16,204 bases of DNA, taken from the NCBI GenBank assembly GCA_022865965.1, contig JALHTS010000613.1, forward strand, positions 1 to 16,204. Direction: 5' to 3'. Shown piece by piece: positions 7,338-16,159 of the stretch. Every line of letters starts with the position of its first letter. Within the stretch, counting starts at the first letter, position 1. Both the position numbers and the translations under genes were made by a program. The notes beneath the pieces are model-generated. The model did no database searches. It was not told where the DNA came from and was given only the letters and a program-made list of their open reading frames with translations. The stretch comes from Ignavibacteriaceae bacterium (GTDB lineage: Bacteria; Bacteroidota; Ignavibacteria; Ignavibacteriales; Ignavibacteriaceae).

Positions 7338-8021
7338 TCAGTCCATTACAAATTTGTATCCGGCTTTATGGACTGTTAAAAGATAAACTGGATCTGTCGG
7401 ATTATCTTCAATTTTTTTGCGTAAAGAGAGAATATAATTATCTACAGTTCTGGTTGTTGGAAATGCATCATATCCCCATACTTCGTCAAGAAGTTGATTT
7501 CTTGAAATAACCTCGCCCTCGTGTTCTATTAAATAATGCAGAACTTTAAATTCAGTTGTGGAGAGTTTTATTTCCTCTTCTGATTTATATAACTCCTGCT
7601 TTTTAAAGTTGATTTTAATATCACCGAATTCAATTTCATTCTTTTTTACATTATCAAAATCAGAACGTCTTAAAACTGCTTTTATTCTTGTAAGCAATTC
7701 TCTAATGCTAAATGGTTTTGTAATATAATCATCAGCACCCAACTCAAGTCCAACTATTTTATCAACTTCCTCTTTCTTGCCAGTAAGCATTATAATTGGA
7801 GTCATTATATCTTTATTTCTTAAATCCTTACATATATCCATCCCGCTTTTTAAAGGAAGCATAAGATCCAAAAGAATCAAACTGTAATTTCCTTTAAGAG
7901 CCATCTCAAAGCCTATCTGTCCGTCATCAGCTTCATCACAGATGTACTGTTCGATCTGCAATGCTTCAATTATTCCCGCTCTTGTAGATTTATCATCCTC
8001 AATAATTAATACTTTTTTCAT
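7338..8021 (-). CDS. OmpR/PhoB-family response regulator
   Basis: This 227-residue cytosolic DNA-binding regulator is the output half of a two-component system. The receiver domain (residues 2-117) has the acidic pair at E8/D9/D10, the phospho-acceptor D52 in LLDLMLP, T80 and K102 in TKPF, all intact. The C-terminal winged-helix domain (about 127-225) shows LSTTEFKVLHYLIEH, then RNQLLDEVWG, the recognition-helix region TRTVDNYILSLRKKIE and the wing HKAGYKF. It is the second gene of an operon with the kinase: only 7 bases separate the genes, and the GAGG ribosome-binding site (8027-8030) overlaps the kinase stop codon, which implies translational coupling. Its targets cannot be read from the sequence. 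It is convergent with the HerA gene and ends 51 bases from it. Confidence 0.96.
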   Translation of the reverse strand: MKKVLIIEDDKSTRAGIIEALQIEQYICDEADDGQIGFEMALKGNYSLILLDLMLPLKSGMDICKDLRNKDIMTPIIMLTGKKEEVDKIVGLELGADDYITKPFSIRELLTRIKAVLRRSDFDNVKKNEIEFGDIKINFKKQELYKSEEEIKLSTTEFKVLHYLIEHEGEVISRNQLLDEVWGYDAFPTTRTVDNYILSLRKKIEDNPTDPVYLLTVHKAGYKFVMD

Positions 8022-8028
8022 AATAACC

Positions 8029-10458
8029 TCAATCTTTTGCTTGCGTTAGAGGAAATTTAAGAGTTATAGATGTTCCCTCACCCGGTTTACTTTTAATATC
8101 TATTATGGCATTGTGTGAATCCATTATATGCTTAACAATATAGAGTCCCAAACCGATTCCTTTATTATCATCTTTATCCCTGAAAAACGGGTCGAATATT
8201 TTTTGCAGACTTTCTTCAGAAATCCCTATGCCTTTATCTTCAACTTGTACGCATACTAAACTATCTTCACAGAATGTCCGGATATGTATTGATTTATTAT
8301 CCTTAGAATATCTCATAGAATTAATAATTATATTTTCAAGAGCCTGTTTAATTGCATCTTCATCTGCAAAAATATGATTTGCAAATTTTCCCAGATCAGT
8401 TATCAAATAAAAACCCTCATCGCTGATTTGTTTTCCAAGTACAGATAACAAATTCTCGATAAGCGTATTAAGATGAATTTTTCTTAAATGATATTCTTTT
8501 GTTCCTTTTTCTATTTTTCCAACATCAAGAATATTTGATACTAGTCTTGTTAACCTATCTGTCTCCCCTTCAATTACATTAAGGTGTTTTTTAATTTTAT
8601 CATTTAGTACTTCTTTATCTTCCAATATAAGTTCTGTAAAAAGTTTAATAGAAGTTAAGGGAACTCTTAAATCGTGAGATACAGACGATACATACAACGA
8701 TTTTTTTTCATTAAGTTCTTCAAGTTTCTCAGCTGCAAGTCTTTCAGTAATAAGTTGTCCTTGCAGGTTAATTCTGCTAATTGTGGAAGCTGCAGTTGAG
8801 GCGATGCTTTTAAGTAATTCTATATCCTCGCTTGTAAACCGGTAACCTGAAAGTTTATTTCCAAGAAGTAACAATCCGAAAAATTTACTTTCTGATTCAA
8901 ATATTGGGACAACAACAGCAAGTTTATATCTAAATAATATATTTTGGTACCTCCAAATAACATTAGCTTCTCTTTCTGTTTTTTCAACCAGTGCGATCGC
9001 ATCTTCAGTTAAGTCTTTAATCTTTTCAAGACTAATTCTTATTTCAGATTTTAACATCAGATTTTTAACGGAAATCGATTTCAATACTTTTTTCGCGGGA
9101 TTATACTTAAATACTCCGATTCTTTCCAACGGGATTAATTTATCTATTTCTTTCACTAAAAATGAAGAAAGAGACTTAATATCATTAAAGTCCTTTAAAG
9201 CAGAAATAAATTGATTGACTGCAACCTTATAATTGTAATTTACCCGAAAGAATTTTTTATCAACGAATTTCTGCACACGTTGTTTTACGGGCAAAAACAA
9301 AAAGGCAACTGTAAGGGCTGATAAAACAGAAGTGGATGTATTTTCAGAAATGTTAAATACCGCGACAAACGATAAAATTAATCCTGTATAAATGATAACC
9401 AGAATAAAAATCAAAATTGAATAAACCATACTCCTGTTTAGAATGTAGTCTATGTCCAGAAGATGATACTTTACGATTGCAATGGCAAATGTGACAGGAA
9501 CAGCATTATTCAGTAGTATTATTATTTCCTCAGGAACTAAACCATGTGAAGTGAATAATTGAGGGATAACCCAGAAAATTATGAAACTAATCGGTCCTAC
9601 TATAAATCCCAATAGAATCCATTTGAGTTTCTTTTTCTCAGTAGAACCTTTCTCAGAAAAGTAAGAATGAATAAATATACTCACGCTTATAAAAACACAA
9701 ATAATTATAAAAATCCTTAAAAAATTAAAATTAGCAAGGTAGGACGATATATTATTAGAGGTAGGATTAATAACCGCATTTATAAAAAATACATTTACAA
9801 GAACACTAAGTAAAAAAGAAAGGATATATACTGATAAAATTAAGTTTTTCCGGTTGAAAGATTTATCACTGGGGAATATTAATGCAAAATGAATAAACAT
9901 TGCCGGAGCCATTAGGTAAGCAAGATGAAATAAAATGCGTGTTAAGTAACCGGTTTCAAAAAAAGTAGCAGCATACTTACCCCAGGATAGCATTATTATT
10001 CCTGCAACTGAAACCACAATCCAATGAAAAATAGATGATACTTTGTTAGCCCTGCATTTTATCAACACAAAAATACCAAGTATAAAAAATACTAATCCGG
10101 TCAATGCTGCAGAAATTATATAAAAAGGATTATAAAAATTAGAAAGTGAAATTTTCACTGCTCCCTTTACTTCCTGTGATGAGTAGGTTACAGTGATAGT
10201 ATCACTAATATTTTTTCCGTCCAAAAGAAATTCAACTTGTTCACGGGAATCGATTAAATAATCTTCAATTGAAAGTAACTCACTGCCATCTAGAATTTCA
10301 TACGCAGCACCATTAATAATTTTAAATTGATCTTGGTATGAAATGACATCAAATGGAAGAGAAGCTTTAGCTGATATGAAATAGATGCCAAAACAGCATA
10401 AAACAAAGAAGAGTAAATCGCCTAGTAAGAATAATTTTATTTTTTTAGAATTTTCCAC
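8029..10458 (-). CDS. Multi-pass membrane sensor histidine kinase with GAF domain
   Basis: This 809-residue inner-membrane kinase most likely phosphorylates the response regulator encoded just after it. Segment 10-30 is a first membrane helix. Residues 35-108 form an extracytoplasmic region that reads like a degenerate PDZ fold (INGAAYEIL, then EDYL and a strand pair). About eight or nine further membrane helices lie at 112-390. A GAF-like domain spans about 410-560. HisKA is at 585-650 with the phospho-acceptor H595 in [11 protein letters not shown]. The catalytic domain has the N box at 706-718 ([11 protein letters not shown]), G1 DKGIG (741-745), F box FDPFF (755-759) and G2 GIGLGL (767-772), so it should be active. 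The start is a GTG at 10456-10458: an in-frame stop lies shortly upstream and no ATG intervenes; no Shine-Dalgarno sequence is visible. A sigma70-like promoter candidate lies 45 bases upstream. The signal sensed is unknown. Confidence 0.94.
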   Translation of the reverse strand: MENSKKIKLFLLGDLLFFVLCCFGIYFISAKASLPFDVISYQDQFKIINGAAYEILDGSELLSIEDYLIDSREQVEFLLDGKNISDTITVTYSSQEVKGAVKISLSNFYNPFYIISAALTGLVFFILGIFVLIKCRANKVSSIFHWIVVSVAGIIMLSWGKYAATFFETGYLTRILFHLAYLMAPAMFIHFALIFPSDKSFNRKNLILSVYILSFLLSVLVNVFFINAVINPTSNNISSYLANFNFLRIFIIICVFISVSIFIHSYFSEKGSTEKKKLKWILLGFIVGPISFIIFWVIPQLFTSHGLVPEEIIILLNNAVPVTFAIAIVKYHLLDIDYILNRSMVYSILIFILVIIYTGLILSFVAVFNISENTSTSVLSALTVAFLFLPVKQRVQKFVDKKFFRVNYNYKVAVNQFISALKDFNDIKSLSSFLVKEIDKLIPLERIGVFKYNPAKKVLKSISVKNLMLKSEIRISLEKIKDLTEDAIALVEKTEREANVIWRYQNILFRYKLAVVVPIFESESKFFGLLLLGNKLSGYRFTSEDIELLKSIASTAASTISRINLQGQLITERLAAEKLEELNEKKSLYVSSVSHDLRVPLTSIKLFTELILEDKEVLNDKIKKHLNVIEGETDRLTRLVSNILDVGKIEKGTKEYHLRKIHLNTLIENLLSVLGKQISDEGFYLITDLGKFANHIFADEDAIKQALENIIINSMRYSKDNKSIHIRTFCEDSLVCVQVEDKGIGISEESLQKIFDPFFRDKDDNKGIGLGLYIVKHIMDSHNAIIDIKSKPGEGTSITLKFPLTQAKD

Positions 10459-10503
10459 TATACAAACAAAGTATAAATGAACTTATTAAACTTTCTAGTG
10501 AAA

Positions 10504-10533
10504 ATATTAGATTTTCTTACAACATTAATTCAA
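10504..10533 (-). promoter_or_regulatory. Candidate sigma70-type promoter of the kinase-regulator operon
   Basis: On the minus strand TTGAAT (10533-10528) and TAATAT (10509-10504) are separated by 18 bases and lie 45 bases before the GTG start of the kinase. Spacing and position fit a housekeeping promoter. AT-rich DNA gives such matches by chance, and the promoter consensus of this organism is not known. Confidence 0.4.
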
Positions 10534-10560
10534 TACTAAAAATAATTATTTTGAAATTTT

Positions 10561-10593
10561 ACTCAGTTGAGCGAAGGGAATGACAAAATCTCT
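10561..10593. repeat. Possible dispersed-repeat relic
   Basis: The segment contains ACTCAGTTGAGCGAAGGGAA followed by TGACAAAATCTC, markedly richer in GC than its surroundings. It resembles a scrambled form of the common intergenic repeat GTCATTCTGAGCGAAGCGAA, found in many bacterial genomes. Only one copy is in the window, so repetition is not shown. Confidence 0.3.
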
Positions 10594-10867
10594 GATATTT
10601 ATTGTTAAATCTGCATAATTATTTAATCATTATCAACTGATATACATTATTTATATCCAAAGATTGGAATAATCTGAAGTGATTTGATTGATATTAACGT
10701 TGGGATAGAAATAAAAACAATTATAAAGAATTGAGTATTTTAAATTGCTTAGTAATTACCAGCTAAAGATTGTTTTTGAACTACGTGCTCAATCGAACAA
10801 GTATTATACAAGATCATATTTCTTATTCAATTCTTTAATCTATTTCTTATTTTATTACCCAATAATT

Positions 10868-11425
10868 TTAGTTCTTCAGAATTACTTTAGCTTTAAGCTC
10901 ATTATAATGCACTCCATCGGGAAGACCTTGCGGGAACCGCGCAAACTTAGATACACTCTCCCAATAAACAGAATCGGGATATTCTGCCTCATAATAATCT
11001 CTGTACGATTCTCCAGCGGCTGATGGTATACCGCCTAAAAGCCAGAGTGGAGCTGTGATAACTAAAAATTTTCCATTTGATATTGTGGACAAAGTCCCAC
11101 CTAATGCCCAAAGTCCATACTCAATTGAATTTTTTTCATCTATTTCGAGAACAGATTTTTGAATATCAGTTTTCGAAATGATATAGACTGAATCATAAAG
11201 CAAATAGACATTATTCTCATCTACAGCAATAAATTCACCACTATATTCAAATACTTTTTCATTGGCACTTAACGCAGTAACCGTTATCCAGCCTCCGTAG
11301 GTTTCACTGGCAACATCTTTTGTATCAGGCAGCCAATCAGTAGGTGCATAAGTAATTGCACAACTGTTTATAAATAAAAATGAGAGAAAACAGGTTAATT
11401 TAATAACTTTATTATGGTAATACAT
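10868..11425 (-). CDS. Small lipoprotein of unknown function
   Basis: The product is a 185-residue lipoprotein. I start it at the ATG at 11423-11425 because that gives a proper signal sequence (MYYHNKVIKLTCFLSFLFINSC) with lipid-attachment Cys at residue 22 and GGAG about 8 bases upstream; a longer frame beginning at 11575 adds 50 residues that only shadow the preceding gene. The mature part has a short beta-rich stretch (GWITVTALS, then GEFIAVDENNVYLLY) followed by a glycine-rich hydrophobic segment (YGLWALGG.. to PLWLLGG) that could be a membrane hairpin, then an acidic aromatic tail. I do not recognise a named family. It is the last gene of a three-gene envelope operon and overlaps the previous gene by 14 bases, so it is probably translated by coupling and works with that protein. 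Confidence 0.8.
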   Translation of the reverse strand: MYYHNKVIKLTCFLSFLFINSCAITYAPTDWLPDTKDVASETYGGWITVTALSANEKVFEYSGEFIAVDENNVYLLYDSVYIISKTDIQKSVLEIDEKNSIEYGLWALGGTLSTISNGKFLVITAPLWLLGGIPSAAGESYRDYYEAEYPDSVYWESVSKFARFPQGLPDGVHYNELKAKVILKN

Positions 11426-12992
11426 ATTTACTACTCCAGAAAGTTTCTTCCATCTCAGCTTCAATTTCCTTGAATTGGGGTGCAAGATCTTTAAAATATT
11501 GTTTTGGATTAAAAAACATCTGGTATACTTTATCAGGATTTTCTTCTGCAAGCCATTCATCTCTAATCCATTCAAGATAATAACCCTGGCTTTCTAAAAA
11601 CAATTCACAATCATTATAATTTTTGGGCAATTTATAGTTAAGAAAATATCTATCACCCGGGAAAGTAACTAATACTGAATCAGGATTTGTAAGAAGTTCA
11701 ATTACATTACTACCACCAGAATATTCTGGAAATGAACTTTCAGGTTCAATTGTAACGGCTTGAACTTCATTTCCTAAATCAGCTAATGCTACATAATCAA
11801 TTCTCCACAAACCCTTTGTCATTCTCAGTTTTACTGTTAATGAAGTATTTTCTGGTTGATATCTAAGCGGCACAATTTTTATATCTGTAGCGATAGGACC
11901 GTGTTCACTGAGTTCGTCTATTTTTACGTATTCACTATTTTCATTATTAATAAAGACTTCAATTCCACCCATTTCTTTTCGCGGATTGTTTAGTAATTCT
12001 TTGAATGTATCACTATTTCGCTCCAGATTTGCAAACCAGTAACCTGCAGAAGTTCCCATATAGGCGAGGGTTTGATAAAATAAGAATGTAGTTAGTAAAG
12101 TTTGCCTGGAAGCTATTACAAGTCCTTTATTTCCTTTTTTAAAATCATAAAAGGATATTTCAATTTCTTCTTTTTCAGCCAGATTGTTTGAATCCGCCGG
12201 ACTGAATCTTTCGATACCATCAAATGAACATAATTTTTCCGAGCAATCACCTTCATCAGCAACTACTTGAGATGCTTCAGTTAAATTACTTACTTGATAG
12301 TATATCCCTTCCGGTGTTATAAAAGTCCTTCCGTTTTTTAGTTTTGGAACTGCAAGTATGTTTACTGATCTTATCACGTGAGTTTCATAAGCTTCGTTTC
12401 TTAACTGAATTTCAAGATTTTCACTTTCAGTTTTAACATTATACAGTGCGTCAATATCTCTCTCTTCGAGAGCCGGAGAAATCGAAGAGGAGAAACCTTC
12501 GGATTTAACTACGAAATCATTTCCATCGTGCAAATAAAAAGTAGGACACGAACCGAAACAGGCTTTGGGATCTGCAATACAAATTATTGTAAAGATCCCT
12601 GTAATAACCGTAAATGTAGCAAGAACACCGACTGCACTTGAGGACTTAATCTGATTAGTTTCAGCTAAAACAATATCTTTTAATAGAATCGTAAACCGAC
12701 CTTCTTCAATTTGTTGTCTGTTAATATCTAGATGATTGCCTTTGCCTGATATTAAATTTTCGTCTTTTTTTAGCTCCCAGTCATTGAATACATAAACCTC
12801 TCCATTTTTCAAGTGCAGCTTTAAGTAAGGAAAATCTTTCGAAGGTGGTATTACCCCAACTTTCTCCGGTGAACCAGTTAGTCTTTCTATTCTGTTTGCA
12901 GAGCAGCCAGGTAGAAAAATCAAACTTAAGATTATAAGTGTAATTAATATTTTTTCTAAAAAATTATTTGGTACATATAATATAGTATTCAT
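11412..12992 (-). CDS. Large conserved-type lipoprotein with CFGSCPT motif
   Basis: The product is a 526-residue lipoprotein: residues 1-29 are a signal peptide ending in the lipobox LPGC with lipidated C30. Residues 55-113 form a small beta-rich module (LKLHLKNGEVYVFNDWEL.. to ILLKDIVLAE). Residues 118-139 are a hydrophobic glycine/threonine-rich segment, followed at once by ADPKACFGSCPTFYLHDG (140-157) and SEGFSSSISPALEERDIDALY (164-184). The paired C145 and C149 suggest a disulphide or metal site. I believe this motif block recurs in uncharacterised Bacteroidota lipoproteins, but I know of no assigned function. The remainder, to 526, is mixed alpha/beta with no motif I recognise. A strong AAAGGAG (13003-13009) overlaps the stop codon of the upstream barrel gene, so the two are co-transcribed. 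The small lipoprotein gene overlaps its 3' end by 14 bases. Confidence 0.85.
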   Translation of the reverse strand: MNTILYVPNNFLEKILITLIILSLIFLPGCSANRIERLTGSPEKVGVIPPSKDFPYLKLHLKNGEVYVFNDWELKKDENLISGKGNHLDINRQQIEEGRFTILLKDIVLAETNQIKSSSAVGVLATFTVITGIFTIICIADPKACFGSCPTFYLHDGNDFVVKSEGFSSSISPALEERDIDALYNVKTESENLEIQLRNEAYETHVIRSVNILAVPKLKNGRTFITPEGIYYQVSNLTEASQVVADEGDCSEKLCSFDGIERFSPADSNNLAEKEEIEISFYDFKKGNKGLVIASRQTLLTTFLFYQTLAYMGTSAGYWFANLERNSDTFKELLNNPRKEMGGIEVFINNENSEYVKIDELSEHGPIATDIKIVPLRYQPENTSLTVKLRMTKGLWRIDYVALADLGNEVQAVTIEPESSFPEYSGGSNVIELLTNPDSVLVTFPGDRYFLNYKLPKNYNDCELFLESQGYYLEWIRDEWLAEENPDKVYQMFFNPKQYFKDLAPQFKEIEAEMEETFWSSKYVLP

Positions 12993-13007
12993 CTTTAATC
13001 GTCTCCT

Positions 13008-13616
13008 TTAAAAAAGAAAATTAATTCCTGATGATATAGAAATAGAATTACTATTAATTGACTCACTATAATCATAATATTCATCTTTAGCAGAATATTC
13101 TTTGCTCAAATTTCTATAATTTAATTCCACCCTATATGTAAAACTTGACAAAATTCTTGCTTTGAATCCAATAGCACTATTAATAATTCTATAGCCACCA
13201 TTATCAGCATGGTAATTATTCTCCATAGCCCCCCATCCGTATCCTAGTTTTACATAAAAGTAATTGTTTTCTAAAGGACTATAAACAGTATAACATAGAT
13301 TTCCGATTATGGCGTATGAAGGATCTGATCCAATAATAGTAATAAAGTCCACTTCCGGTTCAATAGAGAGTCCGTCTATGATATAGTATCCTACAGTTGC
13401 ACCTATGAAAAAATGCAAATAATTATTTTCATAAATGTATTCCTCATGATATGAGGAAGATGTAGTAACGGTTCTTATTACCTTGCCTAAATTTGAAAAG
13501 AAACTTAATTCAATATCTCCCTGCTTATAGTATTGTCTGATGCCTACTTCTCTTACCTGAGCATTCCCGCTAAGCATAATCAGAATAAAAGATATAAATA
13601 CAATTTTAGTTTTCAT
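13008..13616 (-). CDS. Small outer-membrane beta-barrel protein
   Basis: The product is about 202 residues with a signal peptide (MKTKIVFISFILIMLSGNAQ, cleavage near NA/Q). The mature chain is a series of strand-like segments (IELSFFSNLG, HFFIGATVGYYI, FYVKLGYGWG, YRVELNYRNLS) and ends ISISSGINFLF with a terminal Phe, as expected for an 8-stranded OmpA/OmpX-type barrel. Two ATGs lie side by side (13617-13619 and 13614-13616). I chose the second because AGAGG (13622-13626) sits 5 bases from it but only 2 from the first. It is the first gene of an operon with two lipoproteins: 15 bases separate it from the next gene, whose ribosome-binding site overlaps this stop. Function is unknown; it may form the outer-membrane component of a complex with those lipoproteins. 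Confidence 0.82.
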   Translation of the reverse strand: MKTKIVFISFILIMLSGNAQVREVGIRQYYKQGDIELSFFSNLGKVIRTVTTSSSYHEEYIYENNYLHFFIGATVGYYIIDGLSIEPEVDFITIIGSDPSYAIIGNLCYTVYSPLENNYFYVKLGYGWGAMENNYHADNGGYRIINSAIGFKARILSSFTYRVELNYRNLSKEYSAKDEYYDYSESINSNSISISSGINFLF

Positions 13617-13666
13617 CATAACCTCTCATAATTTCTACTGTAATAATAAATTCTTAATGCGAACAG

Positions 13667-13685
13667 GTTGTCATGGAATTGTAAA
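13667..13685 (-). promoter_or_regulatory. Shared upstream motif, copy 1 (barrel-lipoprotein operon)
   Basis: The minus strand reads TTTACAATTCCATGACAAC, matching the element upstream of the nucleotidase gene at 17 of 19 positions. It ends about 51 bases before the chosen start codon of the barrel gene. The imperfect dyad (TTxxCA-N6-TGACAA) would fit a regulator site or a -35 region. Confidence 0.35.
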
Positions 13686-13714
13686 AAATAAATCAGACTT
13701 TATACAGTTTGGCA

Positions 13715-13747
13715 TTTAAGCACCCCGGCTTGTAAACCGGGGTTAAA
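13715..13747 (-). terminator. GC-rich hairpin after the nucleotidase gene
   Basis: ACCCCGG (13722-13728) and CCGGGGT (13737-13743) form a perfect 7-bp stem with an 8-base loop, and TTTA/TAAA on the outside can extend it across a small bulge. It lies 30-60 bases past the stop codon of the minus-strand nucleotidase gene and upstream of the barrel operon promoter region. Only a short T stretch follows on the minus strand (GCTTAAAT), so termination strength is uncertain. Confidence 0.6.
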
Positions 13748-13777
13748 TATCATTCACTAAAATTCTATCATTTGATA

Positions 13778-16096
13778 CTATTTCATTATTATCATCTTCT
13801 TACTTTCAGCAAAATTTCCTGCTTTAATTGTATACAGATATACTCCCGATGAAAGATTATTTGCATCGAATACAACTTCATATCTTCCGGGTAATTTTTC
13901 TTCACTCACAAGAGTAGCAACTTCTTCTCCAAGCAAATTGTAAACTTTAAGCTGGACTAGTCCTGCTTCAGGAATACTGAAACTTATTTTTGTGGTTGGA
14001 TTGAAGGGATTTGGATAATTTTGCTCCAGTATATAGACCTCTGGTTGTAATGATTCCGTTCCATTTTTTGCGAAGACTGATTTATGAACTACAATTGCAC
14101 CTTCATTCAATGATGTTAATACAGGATTGCTATATATTATTTCTTCGTTACTTTTTTCCCAGAGAGCTACTTTTATTTTATCATCGTTTGGGATTACACC
14201 ACCATCGTAAGCAGTGATTAAATATTCATAATCCCCATCTCCTATTATTTTTCCCTTACCGCGAATTGTTATGAAATTCTGATCAACTAAAAGATATTCA
14301 ACTTCAGATCCATTGAATACTAAGTTTGCTTCGGGAAATTTCATCTGGACATTATCAGCTTGAAATACATTTGGATACTTTTCTTTAATATTAATGTTTA
14401 AACTGAATTGTCCACTCGTTGATAAATCAGGCAAATAATAACCCGCATCGGAATTAAAATACCCGTTTATATTTATATGATTTGCTGCTTCACCACTTCC
14501 AACATTCACTACTCTTCCAATTTCTTTTGGATGGAGAAAATTATTTAAAGTCAGCACATAAGCGGCTAATGCTTCAAATTCTGTAACACCGACTAAAATA
14601 TTTGGATTAGAATATGGTATTCCTAAATAGTTCAGAAGAGTTAAAACCAATTCACTAGCAGTAACAGAATATTTTGCATTAGGATTAATGATATTTCCAT
14701 TTACAGTTACAGAAACGACCCTTTCCCAGACAGGTTTTGTAGCATCATATTTATACTCAAGTCCGGAAACCTGAATAAAGAATTCATCATTTTTTTCTAT
14801 TTCACTCAATCCGAATTCTAATCCCATCCAAAGCGCTTCACCAGTCATCTTAAATGTGGCTAGTTGAAATCCCAATGTATTTACAGTGTTGAAACCGTAT
14901 CCGTTAACTCTGAATATATCGGCCATATTGAATGTACCCTCCCATATCGGTAAAGCAGTTGATCCGCCGGCATGAATCGCTATTTGGGTACCGGTTAAAT
15001 TTTTAAATGCATCTGCTGCAAGATTACCAATTGGTGTATCATGCGCACCTAAACGTAATAGATCAGTTGCTTCTTCTTCATGAAAAGCATTTGCATAGCC
15101 AAATGGTTGTGTAAAGAAAGGAGTATCGTAAAAAGTCTCAATATCACTAATCATTCCGTCAACCATTGCCTTAACTGTCGGTTCTTCCAGTACATTCTCA
15201 TCAAGTGGAATAAGAGCATAATCAGAGAGAGCTACTTTTCCATCAGTATCAATATCTAATTTCATCTTACCGATATACATATAATTCGATCCCGCCTGAG
15301 CAACCCATGTAGTTCCACCACCAGGATTTGGAATCGGTAATGGTGCTTCGTATTTATAATGATCGTGGCCACCAATTATTATATCTATTCCGGGAATATT
15401 TTCAGCAATCAGCTTATCCAAATCAACACCAAGATGAGATAATAAAATAATTACATCACAACCCTGAGTTGTTAAATCTGTTATCTGATTAACTGCAATG
15501 TTTATTATATCTTCTGATATAACAATTGGCGATGGCTGTGAAAGAAGCATTGCCGCCGGAGTGGTTAAGCCAAAAATTCCAACTTTGACCGTACCGAAAT
15601 CCTTAACAGTGTTTGGAAAAATATAGTAATACAGATTTGAAAGCGGCGGAGAGGTTAATGCTGATAAATCTGCATTAGCGCTAAGCAACGGAAATCCCTC
15701 ACCGGGATCGAATGATTCAGCTAAGCTTCCAAGTAATGCTTCCGGTGTTAAATCAAACTCGTGATTTCCAACTGTCATAGCATCAAATCCAATTTCTTTC
15801 ATCAAACTTAATTCAGCAGCGCCGAAATATTTATTAAAGAATAAATCGCCAATAAAAATATCACCGGCGTGAAGAGTTAAAACATTCGGTTCCATCATTT
15901 TGGTCAGACCTATTATTGATGCAGCCCTGGCAACACCTCCTTGTGATCCTTCAAGACTTGCATTTCGTGGTCCCAATGGAGCAAGAGTTGAATGAGTGTC
16001 GTTAAGATGCAGAATTGTAACAGTTTGTTGAGAAAAAGCCGTGTACGGAAGAATTGCTAATAAAAGAATCGAAATGAAAATGTTAATTTTTTTCAT
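13778..16096 (-). CDS. Secreted 5'-nucleotidase/UshA-type metallophosphoesterase with T9SS tail
   Basis: This 772-residue protein should hydrolyse nucleotides or related phosphate esters outside the cell. A signal peptide spans 1-22 (AFS/Q). The calcineurin-like metallophosphoesterase domain (about 25-300) keeps the expected metal and catalytic residues: D33 and H35 in LNDTH, D79 in HAGDIF, N111 and H112 in GNHEFD, H221 in SHLGVD, H244 and H246 in GGHDHY. The 5'-nucleotidase C-terminal domain follows (about 330-530), with the entry motif GNLAADAF (357-364). Residues 540-660 are an extra beta-rich domain with VALWEKSNEEIIY, similar in style to beta-sandwich repeats seen in other exported proteins. 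Residues 685-772 are a T9SS sorting domain with NYPNPFNPTT and final KKMIIMK. I chose the ATG at 16096 because AAAAGGTGAT precedes it and a proper signal peptide begins there; the longer frame starts at a TTG. The substrate (AMP, UDP-sugar, cyclic nucleotide) cannot be told. Confidence 0.93.
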   Translation of the reverse strand: MKKINIFISILLLAILPYTAFSQQTVTILHLNDTHSTLAPLGPRNASLEGSQGGVARAASIIGLTKMMEPNVLTLHAGDIFIGDLFFNKYFGAAELSLMKEIGFDAMTVGNHEFDLTPEALLGSLAESFDPGEGFPLLSANADLSALTSPPLSNLYYYIFPNTVKDFGTVKVGIFGLTTPAAMLLSQPSPIVISEDIINIAVNQITDLTTQGCDVIILLSHLGVDLDKLIAENIPGIDIIIGGHDHYKYEAPLPIPNPGGGTTWVAQAGSNYMYIGKMKLDIDTDGKVALSDYALIPLDENVLEEPTVKAMVDGMISDIETFYDTPFFTQPFGYANAFHEEEATDLLRLGAHDTPIGNLAADAFKNLTGTQIAIHAGGSTALPIWEGTFNMADIFRVNGYGFNTVNTLGFQLATFKMTGEALWMGLEFGLSEIEKNDEFFIQVSGLEYKYDATKPVWERVVSVTVNGNIINPNAKYSVTASELVLTLLNYLGIPYSNPNILVGVTEFEALAAYVLTLNNFLHPKEIGRVVNVGSGEAANHININGYFNSDAGYYLPDLSTSGQFSLNINIKEKYPNVFQADNVQMKFPEANLVFNGSEVEYLLVDQNFITIRGKGKIIGDGDYEYLITAYDGGVIPNDDKIKVALWEKSNEEIIYSNPVLTSLNEGAIVVHKSVFAKNGTESLQPEVYILEQNYPNPFNPTTKISFSIPEAGLVQLKVYNLLGEEVATLVSEEKLPGRYEVVFDANNLSSGVYLYTIKAGNFAESKKMIIMK

Positions 16097-16159
16097 GACA
16101 TCACCTTTTAAATTTGTTTTGAAATTGCTGGTTACAATCTCAAAATATCCCAATTATTA

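Larger units (their letters stand above)
10459..10867. other. 409-base gene-free stretch
   Basis: No convincing coding frame, tRNA or strong terminator is seen here. It holds the kinase promoter candidate (10504-10533), a GC-richer island at 10561-10593 that looks like a relic of a dispersed repeat, and a small dyad AGATT-GGAAT-AATCT near 10660. The rest is AT-rich. A 92-codon plus-strand frame from a TTG at 10745 overlaps the 3' end of the opposite lipoprotein gene and is not supported. Confidence 0.6.

Noticed and set aside
10745..11023. Plus-strand frame of 92 codons with hydrophobic residues
   Set aside because: It starts with TTG without a ribosome-binding site, has chance-like composition and overlaps the well-supported opposite lipoprotein gene.
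11426..11575. 50-residue N-terminal extension of the small lipoprotein
   Set aside because: It would lie entirely inside the larger lipoprotein gene and bury the signal peptide; the ATG at 11425 gives a proper lipobox.
16097..16153. 19-residue N-terminal extension of the nucleotidase from a TTG
   Set aside because: It would place extra residues before a clear signal peptide, and AAAAGGTGAT precedes the ATG at 16096.
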